Assembly: GCA_046728115.1 (NCBI GenBank)
Contig: JBKPDW010000082.1
Coordinates: 1-10,623 of the forward strand
Reading direction: 5' to 3'
Length of the DNA stretch: 10,623 nucleotides
Origin: CAVSWN01 sp046728115
Lineage (GTDB): Bacteria; Acidobacteriota; Vicinamibacteria; Vicinamibacterales; CAVVIG01
Shown: one piece after another, positions 1 through 5,897 of the stretch
Layout: the number at the start of each line of letters is the position of its first letter
Position numbering within the stretch: the stretch's first letter is position 1
Notes under the pieces: generated by a model
What the model was told of the DNA's origin: nothing
Database searches by the model: none
What the model saw: the letters and a program-made list of their open reading frames with translations, nothing else
Made by a program: the position numbers and the translations under genes

Positions 1-201
1 GCCGTCCCCCGTGCGGCTCTCGCCTGCCCGGTGTGCTTTGGTCAGAATGATTCACCGCTCGCGAAGGCGATGAATCTCGGCATCATCGCGATGCTGGTGG
101 TCGTCGCGGGCGTTCTCGCGGCCTTTGCTTCGTTTTTCATCTACCTGATGCGACGCGCCAAATTGGTTGCGCGGCAATCGGAGGGAACGGCTCAATGCTG
201 A
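1..201 (+). CDS. Small CPVCFG membrane protein, 3' part (5'-truncated)
   Basis: The frame is open from the first base to TGA at 199-201, giving 66 visible residues. Near the visible start it has a signal-peptide-like end (AALA) followed by a CxxC motif in CPVCFGQ. A linker then leads to one strong transmembrane helix (about residues 25-47, NLGIIAMLVVVAGVLAAF and onwards) and a basic stop-transfer tail (RRAK). The likely layout is an exported Cys-pair segment with one membrane anchor. From memory, short proteins of this type occur next to cytochrome oxidase genes in Acidobacteria, but no function is established that I know of; a role in oxidase maturation is only a guess from position. The stop overlaps the coxB start (ATGCTGA), so the two are probably translationally coupled. 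The true start lies outside the window. Confidence 0.7.
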   Translation, partial: AVPRAALACPVCFGQNDSPLAKAMNLGIIAMLVVVAGVLAAFASFFIYLMRRAKLVARQSEGTAQC

Positions 202-968
202 ACTACATGCCGCTGCAAGCGTCGGCGCACGCGGCCGAAATCGACCACATGACCATCCTCGTGCACTGGCTGATGCTGGTGCTGTTCGTCGGCTGGGGCG
301 CGTTCTTCCTGTTCGTGTTGTTCCGGTTCCGGAAAGGCGCCAACCCACGCGCCAATTACGCGGGCGCGCATGGCAAGTTCGCGAAGTCGACCGAAATCGC
401 CGTCGCCATCATCGAGATCGTGCTCCTCGTCGGCTACGCGATTCCGGCCTGGGCGACACGCGTCAGGCCCATGCCTGCCGACAGCCAGGCCGTCATCGTC
501 CGCGTCGTCGGCGAGCAGTTTGCCTGGAACATCCAGTATCCCGGCGCCGACGGGCGCTTCGGCCGCACAGATGTCAAGTTGGTGTCTGCCGACAACCCGC
601 TCGGTCTCGATCGAAGCGATCCACAGGCCAAGGACGACCTCGTTGAGATTAACCAGCTGACGGTGCCGGTCAACCGCCCGGTCCTGGTCCACCTGTTGAG
701 CAAGGACGTGATTCACAGCTTCGGCCTGTACGAGATGCGGATCAAGCAGGATGCCATCCCTGGCCTTGACATCCCCGTCTGGTTCATTCCAACCGTGACC
801 ACGGCGGAGATGCGCCAGAAAACCGGGAAGGCGGATTTCGAATACGAGATTGCGTGCTCGCAGCTTTGCGGCCTTGGCCACTTCCGGATGCGCGGCTTCG
901 TGAACGTGAAGACCGACGCGGAATACAAGGCGTTTCTCGACGAAGAAACCAAAGCGCTCGCTAAGTGA
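195..968 (+). CDS. coxB: Cytochrome c oxidase subunit II (CuA-binding)
   Basis: This is subunit II of an aa3-type haem-copper oxidase. It takes electrons from cytochrome c at its binuclear CuA centre and passes them to subunit I at the inner membrane. The 257-residue product has two N-terminal transmembrane helices (about 21-43 and 67-86), then a periplasmic cupredoxin domain with the GEQFAWNIQYPG aromatic stretch (106-117). The CuA ligands are visible: H174 in DVIHSFGL, then C221, C225, H229 and M232 in CSQLCGLGHFRM. Q223 replaces the more usual Glu; that residue ligates copper through its backbone carbonyl, so the centre should still form. No haem c motif is fused to the C-terminus. The start is supported by GGAGGG at 180-185, nine bases upstream. 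It overlaps the preceding CPVCFG gene by 7 bases. Unusually, no ctaD/coxA follows; the next gene is convergent. Confidence 0.95.
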   Translation: MLNYMPLQASAHAAEIDHMTILVHWLMLVLFVGWGAFFLFVLFRFRKGANPRANYAGAHGKFAKSTEIAVAIIEIVLLVGYAIPAWATRVRPMPADSQAVIVRVVGEQFAWNIQYPGADGRFGRTDVKLVSADNPLGLDRSDPQAKDDLVEINQLTVPVNRPVLVHLLSKDVIHSFGLYEMRIKQDAIPGLDIPVWFIPTVTTAEMRQKTGKADFEYEIACSQLCGLGHFRMRGFVNVKTDAEYKAFLDEETKALAK

Positions 969-971
969 ACA

Positions 972-1005
972 GGTGGAAGTTAGAAGGTGGAAGTTAGAAG
1001 TTAGA
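972..1005 (+). repeat. GAAGTTA heptamer array (left array)
   Basis: A 7-bp-period direct repeat fills the gap between the convergent stops of coxB (968) and the cyclodeaminase gene (1014). Units on the plus strand are GAAGTTA (976-982), GAAGGTG (983-989), GAAGTTA (990-996) and GAAGTTA (997-1003). A degenerate GACAGAA follows. The 14-base unit GGTGGAAGTTAGAA occurs twice back to back (972-985 and 986-999). There is no self-complementarity and no T-tract, so it is not a classical terminator. It resembles the array at 2111-2152, which is on the opposite strand. Confidence 0.8.
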
Positions 1006-1013
1006 CAGAAGAC

Positions 1014-2117
1014 TCAAAACTCGAGTTCACGGCCGATCTTTCGCTCTACCGCGCGGCGGTAGGCGAGATCGGCCGCCGTCACATCCTCCACGGCCATTCC
1101 CAGCGACTTGAAGATTGTCACCTCGCGGTCGGTCAGGCGGCCGGGCGCGCCGCCGACCAGATCGCCGAGCTCCGCGACGACATGGTTCGGACCGAAGCGG
1201 CCTTCCTGGATTCCCAGGACAACGTCGCCTGACTCGACCAGCGCGGCGGCGCGCGAGTCCACGAACAGGCGGGCGCGGGCGACGAGTTCCGGATCCATCT
1301 CGCGCTGCGTGGGCCGGCAGGCACCGACCGAGATGATGTGGGCGCCCGGCTTCACCCATCCACTCTCGATGACCGGTGTCGGGGAGGACGTGGCCAGAAC
1401 GATGATGTCCGCGCCAACAACGGCTTCGCCGGCGTGATCCACAGGGGTCAACTTGAAGTCTGACCCCGGCCTGACGCCAGTCCGGTCCCACTCCGACTTG
1501 AACTTGTCACGATGCAGCTTGTTTGGACTCCACACAGACACGTGTCGCAGGTTGTGCACGCGCGAAAGCGCTTCGAGGTGGCTGCGGGCCTGGACGCCGG
1601 ATCCGATGATGGCGAGCGACTTGGAGGTCGGCCGTGCGAGCAGGCGCGAAGAGACGGCAGACACCGCTGCGGTGCGCACTTCGGTGATGTACCGGCCGTC
1701 GAGCAGCGCCTTCAGGGCGCCAGTTCCGGGATCGAGCAGCACGATTGATGCGAGATGACTGGGCAGCCCGACCGTGTGATTGCTCCCGAACACGGTGACG
1801 AGTTTCGCTCCAAGTGCCGCGTCACTGCTGACGCTGTGACGATCTGTGACGCCGAAGTTCGCAGCGTCCTGACCTGCGCCTCGAAGCGGGCTTGCCACGC
1901 CAAATTTCGCAGAATCCGCGCCTGCGCTGCGAACGTAGGCGGGCATCGTCGCGTAGAACGCCTCGTCACCCTGAACCGCGATCACGGTCCGCACGGGCTG
2001 CTCGACGCGGCCCGTCGAGAATCGCTGCAGCGCGGATGCCATGGTCTCTATGAGATCGTCCATCGTCAGAACAGCTCTGACGTCGGCCTCAGTGAGAAGA
2101 CGAAAAGCTGACTTCAT
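1014..2117 (-). CDS. Ornithine cyclodeaminase/mu-crystallin family dehydrogenase
   Basis: This is an NAD(P)-dependent enzyme of the OCD/mu-crystallin family (PF02423); the family includes ornithine and alanine-type enzymes and delta1-pyrroline-2-carboxylate (Pyr2C) reductases. Visible in 367 residues are a family-typical N-terminus (LTEADVRAVLTMDDLIETM), K105 in LGAKLVTVF, GLPSHLASIVLLDP, R148 in EVRTAAVSAVSSRLLA, the Rossmann motif GSGVQA (172-177), ADIIVLATSSPTPVI, and VDSRAAALVESGDVV. Two stretches look additional to the family: a degenerate tandem 16-residue repeat (63-94), and PGSDFKLTP (217-225) encoded by a palindrome. Both keep the frame, and every expected motif is present, so the enzyme may be functional. 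The start is fixed by an in-frame TGA at 2123-2121, two codons upstream. The ATG lies in a heptamer array and has no Shine-Dalgarno sequence. It is 40 bases downstream of the phosphoesterase stop, probably co-transcribed. Given the divergent racemase/epimerase, Pyr2C reduction is my preferred role, by inference. Confidence 0.88.
   Translation of the reverse strand: MKSAFRLLTEADVRAVLTMDDLIETMASALQRFSTGRVEQPVRTVIAVQGDEAFYATMPAYVRSAGADSAKFGVASPLRGAGQDAANFGVTDRHSVSSDAALGAKLVTVFGSNHTVGLPSHLASIVLLDPGTGALKALLDGRYITEVRTAAVSAVSSRLLARPTSKSLAIIGSGVQARSHLEALSRVHNLRHVSVWSPNKLHRDKFKSEWDRTGVRPGSDFKLTPVDHAGEAVVGADIIVLATSSPTPVIESGWVKPGAHIISVGACRPTQREMDPELVARARLFVDSRAAALVESGDVVLGIQEGRFGPNHVVAELGDLVGGAPGRLTDREVTIFKSLGMAVEDVTAADLAYRRAVERKIGRELEF
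1444..1467 (-). repeat. GGGGTCA/TGACCCC palindrome inside the cyclodeaminase gene
   Basis: A 24-base segment has perfect 7-base inverted arms, GGGGTCA (1444-1450) and TGACCCC (1461-1467). They surround ACTTGAAGTC, which itself contains ACTT/AAGT around a central G. On the coding strand it reads as PGSDFKLTP, where family members normally run from the end of a helix straight into a short strand before the ADIxxxATSS motif. It therefore looks like an in-frame inserted REP-like or palindromic element. This is the only copy I see in the window, so the repeat status is an inference. Confidence 0.5.
1836..1931 (-). repeat. Degenerate 48-bp tandem duplication within the cyclodeaminase gene
   Basis: Two consecutive 48-base units encode RSAGADSAKFGVA (residues 63-75) and RGAGQDAANFGVT (residues 79-91), with period 16 residues. 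Nine of these 13 positions are identical in protein, and about two thirds of bases match over the same stretch. The units lie between MPAYV and LGAKLVTVF, two blocks that are close together in typical family members, so the repeat accounts for most of an apparent insertion of roughly 30-35 residues. Confidence 0.65.
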
Positions 2118-2152
2118 ACTTCAGACTTCAGACTTCAAACTTCAGACTTTTG
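2111..2152 (-). repeat. NTGAAGT heptamer array at the cyclodeaminase start (right array)
   Basis: Read on the minus strand, six consecutive 7-base units are CAAAAGT, CTGAAGT, TTGAAGT, CTGAAGT, CTGAAGT and ATGAAGT. The last unit supplies the start codon of the cyclodeaminase gene (ATG AAG T). The unit before it supplies the in-frame TGA that blocks any upstream start. The array fills nearly all of the gap between the phosphoesterase stop (2158) and this start. It is the inverted counterpart of the GAAGTTA array at 972-1005. Confidence 0.8.
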
Positions 2153-2157
2153 CGTTT

Positions 2158-3117
2158 TTAGTGACAAGTCCCTCTACCCGAGTCGGTGACCGCACCGCCG
2201 ACCTGGATGAACTGCCAGTCGTAGGAGTCGGCATCGAGCGTCAGCTTCAGGATCCCGAACGCTCTCACGCGGATCTCGCTGTTGGCGGCCATGAAGTTGA
2301 ATTGATAGAGCGACGCGCCGCCAGTCCCGACGACGAACTCGCGCATGCCGCGCGCCGGATCCATGTGCCCGTCAGGATCCTGCGGCGCGAATCGCTCGTA
2401 GAGATGATCGTGGCCGCTCATCACGACGTCCGCCCCGGCGTTGTACAGCATGCGCCAGAAATCACGGACGAACGCCTGCGGTCCATTCTGGCCGGAGCTG
2501 TAGAGCGGGTGGTGCCAGTACGCGATCGTGCACTTCTCGCGGCTGGCCGCGAGATCGTTGCGGAGCCATTGGCCCTGCGCCGAGCCTTCCGAGGCCGGAA
2601 TGTTGCTGTTCAGCGCGATCGCATGCCACGCGCCGAGCTCGAAGCTGTAGTAGCCAAGCCCGGGCGGTCCCGCATTGAGGCCGAAATACTGGAAGTACGG
2701 CGCGCCCCCATTCCCACCGTCGTATTCGTGATTGCCAGCGGTCGGACGCGTCCGGAATTTCTCCGTGCCCCACGTCGGTTCGTAGCTCTCCTGAAACTCC
2801 CGCGTCGAGCCGCTGAAATAGGCGTTGTCGCCGAGCGTAAACACCGTGCCATTGATCGGACGAAGCAGCTGCGCGGTCTGACGCGCAGGATCCAATGCAT
2901 CGCACTGTGCAATGTCGCCCGCGCCGACGAATACCTGCTGAGACGTCGGCGGGATCGTGGTCGTCGTCGTCGGGCCAGGTGGGCCCGGGTTTGGCGGGGG
3001 TGTGGGCCCTGTTGCAGAACCGCCGCCGCAACCGCCTGCAGCGAGAGACGCGAACAGCGCTGCCAGAATCACCACTCCAACGGGGCCGCCACATCCTGGC
3101 AGCCGGGACGGACCCAT
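2158..3117 (-). CDS. Secreted lipoprotein metallophosphoesterase (purple acid phosphatase-like)
   Basis: This is a calcineurin-like metallophosphoesterase that hydrolyses phosphate esters at a two-metal centre; the substrate cannot be read from the sequence. The 319-residue product begins with a hydrophobic signal segment (about 12-28) ending in LAAGGC, so C30 is a plausible though not ideal lipobox cysteine. A low-complexity Pro/Thr linker (38-59) precedes the catalytic domain. The metal-binding motifs appear in order: GDIAQ (D68), GDNAY (D97), GNHE (129-131), WHHP (202-203) and GHDH (235-238). These match the family order and make an intact active site. The product is probably anchored in the periplasm or on the outer membrane. 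Its ATG immediately follows the receptor's TAG with no intervening base, and a GAGG motif (3127-3124) sits six bases upstream inside the receptor gene, so the two are translationally coupled. Confidence 0.9.
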   Translation of the reverse strand: MGPSRLPGCGGPVGVVILAALFASLAAGGCGGGSATGPTPPPNPGPPGPTTTTTIPPTSQQVFVGAGDIAQCDALDPARQTAQLLRPINGTVFTLGDNAYFSGSTREFQESYEPTWGTEKFRTRPTAGNHEYDGGNGGAPYFQYFGLNAGPPGLGYYSFELGAWHAIALNSNIPASEGSAQGQWLRNDLAASREKCTIAYWHHPLYSSGQNGPQAFVRDFWRMLYNAGADVVMSGHDHLYERFAPQDPDGHMDPARGMREFVVGTGGASLYQFNFMAANSEIRVRAFGILKLTLDADSYDWQFIQVGGAVTDSGRGTCH

Positions 3118-5817
3118 CTAGAACCTCAATATCGCGGCAAGTTGGATCCGCCGTGTCGGGAACGCGGATACGGGCCGGCCGTAGAAGGGCGACAATAACG
3201 CGCCCACGTATTCGTCGTAGTTGATTCGATTGAGCAGGTTGAACGCTTCCACACGCGCTTCGATCTGTCTTGCGCCCCAGCCGAAACGTCGCGTCAGCGC
3301 GAGGTCGACGTTCTGATAGCCATCCGCATCCTTGGTGTTCCGTCCGTCGGGCCGCGCATCGTTCTGAGTGGTGCCGTTTCGATCGTCGCCCCACGTGACC
3401 GTATACGGCCGCGCGCTGCGGAACACGCCGATGCCAGACAGCGACCAGTCCCTGAGGAGCCGTTGCGTTCCTGGAAGCGCCCACGTGAGACCGACCGTCA
3501 GGTTGTGCCGGACGTCGGTGTTGGCGCGTCCCTTCTCCGCGTCGAGATTGCGGCTGTCTTCCGGCAGCTGGTAATTCAACATGTCGTCCGCGTGAGCAAA
3601 TGTGTAGGACGCCATCGCCTCCATGGAGCCGATCGATCGTTCGGCTTTTACCTGCAGCGCGTGGTACCAGCTGCGGCCCAGATTCCCGAGCATCACGACG
3701 TTGCGGAACCCGCCGGGCACCGGCACGATCGGTCGAGAGGCGTCGGCTTCCGCGACTGACCGCTGATCGGGCTTGATGTTCGATGCCGGCGCATTGGCGT
3801 CAACCAGGCTCATGAGGTCGCGGCCGTTCAGATAGATGTAGTCCGCAGCAAGTGTGAGCCCATGGAACGCGCGCTCGATGCCGGCGGTGGCTTGGATGGA
3901 ATACGGATTCCTGAAATTGCTGTCGAGCACCTGGATGTCGCGCGGCGGGTACGCCGCCGGGGGCGGAAGCTCGGACAGAACAGCCGGGAACATCGGAAAG
4001 AACGGCGAATCCGGCGCGAGGGAAATGTTCACCAGACCGTCCGGCCCTTCCAACTCGACTCGATTGATGTAGTACAGCAGATGCTGCTGCGTGTAGACGC
4101 CGACGCCGCCTCGAACGATCGTTCGATCGATCGGCCGCCATGCAACGCCCAGCCGCGGCTGGACGTTGTTCGTATCGGTCGACGCCGTGTAGTGCTTTAC
4201 GTTGCTGATCCGGTCCACGTCATATCGCAGACCCAGATTGAGCGTGGCCGTGCTCGTGATTCTGAAATCGTCCTGAACGAACGCGAACGCAGATGTGCTT
4301 CGCGGATCGGCGAACGCCGCGTCCGGCGTGGGAGCGAAACTCTGCACGAAGAGGTACGGATCGGGGAACTGACTTGGCGCTCCCGCGAAATAGTACGCAC
4401 CCCGGCCAAAAGGCATCGACGGGTTGTGATCCCGCACGTATTTGAAACCGCCGCCGACCCGCATCGCGTGCCGGCCCGACAAGTACGACAGCGTGTCGGC
4501 CGCTTCCCATGTGTCTTCGGGTTCGGCGCCGAATCCGACCGGACCGATGTTGCCACCCTCCTGTGAGTAGCCGGCCCGGAGGACAAAGACGGTCGGCTGC
4601 AGATCGGCGCGCAGATCGGTGAAGCGCGCGAACTGGAAGCGAAGATCGTTCAACCACTCGCGACCTAGCGAGCGACGGTCGCTGGTCAGCCACGTGTGGA
4701 CATCATTGGTGTACGCGATGCCCGAGCCCGGCAATTCGAGGCCGCCGTGTTCGGCGTGCCAGCGCAGGAACTGGCCGTTGTAGCGGCTCATCAGCAAGTG
4801 GCTTGGCGTCGGCCGATGATCGACCCTGAAGAAGATCAGATGCTCATCTTCATCGTCGCGAACCGTGGCGCCGGCCGCCGGCGGCGAGACGACGATGTTG
4901 TTGGAGCGCGATCGACGGCCCTCGTAGCTCTCGAGAAAATGCGTCTTGTTGTTGTCCTTCGAGAATGGACCACCGAGCGTCACGCCGAAGCGCTCGGAAT
5001 CGGACGGCGGATTGTCCATCGCAAAGACGGGTGGTGAGTTGAGCGCGCTGTTCTGCAGGAACAGCAGCGTCGAGCCGTGAAAACGGTCTTCACCGGACCT
5101 GGTGAGCGCCGTCGTGACGGACGCGAGCGCGTCGCCGTACTCGGCGGAGAAACGGCTCGTCATCACGCGAACTTCCTTGATCGCCTCGAGGCTGTAACCC
5201 GAATAGAACGTTCGCGGAGCGCTGCGCCATTTCGAAAAATGGCTCGCGCCGTCCACGAGAACGTTGTTCGTCCAGTAGTACTGACCTTGCGGATTGGGGA
5301 AGAGCGGGTTGCCGGTGAACCCCGCGGCGAGCGATGCTAGCGGCAGAAAGTTGCGGCCGAGGAGCGGCAGCGAATGCACCAGCCGATCGCTGATCGTCTG
5401 CTGCACCCGCGACTGATCCTCTTCGAGGAGCGGCGATCGCGCTGTGACCGCGACCGATTCGAGCAGCGTCACCTTCAGCACGATATCGGCGGTCACTCGT
5501 CGATCGCCGCCGAGCGAGACGCGCATGTCCACCGAGTTCGCGAAGCCGGCCAGAGCAGCCCGAACGAGGTATTCGACGTCGATCGGCAAGTCGGCGATTT
5601 CATACTGGCCGTCTGGATCGGTGAGAGTCGTGCGCTTGACGCCGGCTTCGGCGTTCTCGACGGTCACCGTCACGCCCGGCAAGCGGTTGCCATCGCCTCC
5701 CGTGATGACGCCGGAGATGCTGCCCGTTCGAGGCTGCGCCCGCACCGGCGATGCGGCCGCAGCGATGCATAGCACCGCCAATGCAATTGGGACTGCCCGG
5801 ATCATGCCTCGGTTCAC
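3118..5817 (-). CDS. Oar-like TonB-dependent outer-membrane receptor
   Basis: The 899-residue product has a signal peptide (cleavage probably after VRA at 25-27) and a carboxypeptidase-regulatory-like beta-sandwich (about 32-115: GSISGVITGGDG, LPGVTVTVEN, TDPDGQYEIADLP). A plug domain follows (about 118-265: ESVAVTARSPLL, LPLLGRNFLPLASLAAG, NNVLVDGASHF, IKEVRVMTSRFSAEYG). The rest is a large beta-barrel with repeated aromatic strands (FVQDDFR, LNLGLRYDVD, RIQLAAILRF). It ends in phenylalanine, as expected for outer-membrane barrels. This architecture matches the Oar-like receptors expanded in Acidobacteria; the substrate is unknown. The first start is GTG at 5817; an ATG at 5805 (fifth residue) is an alternative that still leaves a good signal peptide. 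Neither has a well-spaced Shine-Dalgarno sequence. It is the first gene of a probable receptor-phosphoesterase-cyclodeaminase transcript and is divergent from the racemase/epimerase gene. Confidence 0.93.
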   Translation of the reverse strand: MNRGMIRAVPIALAVLCIAAAASPVRAQPRTGSISGVITGGDGNRLPGVTVTVENAEAGVKRTTLTDPDGQYEIADLPIDVEYLVRAALAGFANSVDMRVSLGGDRRVTADIVLKVTLLESVAVTARSPLLEEDQSRVQQTISDRLVHSLPLLGRNFLPLASLAAGFTGNPLFPNPQGQYYWTNNVLVDGASHFSKWRSAPRTFYSGYSLEAIKEVRVMTSRFSAEYGDALASVTTALTRSGEDRFHGSTLLFLQNSALNSPPVFAMDNPPSDSERFGVTLGGPFSKDNNKTHFLESYEGRRSRSNNIVVSPPAAGATVRDDEDEHLIFFRVDHRPTPSHLLMSRYNGQFLRWHAEHGGLELPGSGIAYTNDVHTWLTSDRRSLGREWLNDLRFQFARFTDLRADLQPTVFVLRAGYSQEGGNIGPVGFGAEPEDTWEAADTLSYLSGRHAMRVGGGFKYVRDHNPSMPFGRGAYYFAGAPSQFPDPYLFVQSFAPTPDAAFADPRSTSAFAFVQDDFRITSTATLNLGLRYDVDRISNVKHYTASTDTNNVQPRLGVAWRPIDRTIVRGGVGVYTQQHLLYYINRVELEGPDGLVNISLAPDSPFFPMFPAVLSELPPPAAYPPRDIQVLDSNFRNPYSIQATAGIERAFHGLTLAADYIYLNGRDLMSLVDANAPASNIKPDQRSVAEADASRPIVPVPGGFRNVVMLGNLGRSWYHALQVKAERSIGSMEAMASYTFAHADDMLNYQLPEDSRNLDAEKGRANTDVRHNLTVGLTWALPGTQRLLRDWSLSGIGVFRSARPYTVTWGDDRNGTTQNDARPDGRNTKDADGYQNVDLALTRRFGWGARQIEARVEAFNLLNRINYDEYVGALLSPFYGRPVSAFPTRRIQLAAILRF

Positions 5818-5897
5818 GGGAATGAACGAGTATACATTTCGCGGCGTTTCCCGAGTAGGACCGCGATCAGGGCGTCGAGAAGGCAGGGCGCGATAGA
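5818..5897. promoter_or_regulatory. Divergent intergenic region between receptor and racemase/epimerase genes
   Basis: This 80-base spacer separates two divergent starts and must hold at least the receptor promoter. On the minus strand there is a -10-like TATACT at 5834-5829, which would put transcription start within a few bases of the receptor's GTG and give a very short or leaderless mRNA. I see no convincing -35 at the right spacing. No clear promoter is visible for the plus-strand gene; AGGCAGGG at 5881-5888 is a weak ribosome-binding candidate for its GTG at 5898. I see no clear operator palindrome. Confidence 0.3.

Noticed and set aside
192..881. Long minus-strand open frame opposite coxB
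   Set aside because: It is a shadow of the high-GC coxB frame: no family motifs, odd composition, and no plausible start context.
972..1005. CRISPR array or attachment site reading of the heptamer repeats
   Set aside because: The units are 7 bases, contiguous and without spacers, and there is no integrase or cas gene in the window.
2041..3198. Plus-strand open frame of 385 codons across the phosphoesterase gene
   Set aside because: The minus strand has an intact metallophosphoesterase with all metal-binding motifs; the plus-strand translation is Arg-rich with no domain.
4111..4126. 16-base perfect palindrome TCGAACGATCGTTCGA
   Set aside because: It lies inside the receptor's coding sequence and encodes part of the ordinary barrel segment DRTIVRGGVGV. 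With CGATCG-rich codons such palindromes arise easily, and there is no promoter nearby.
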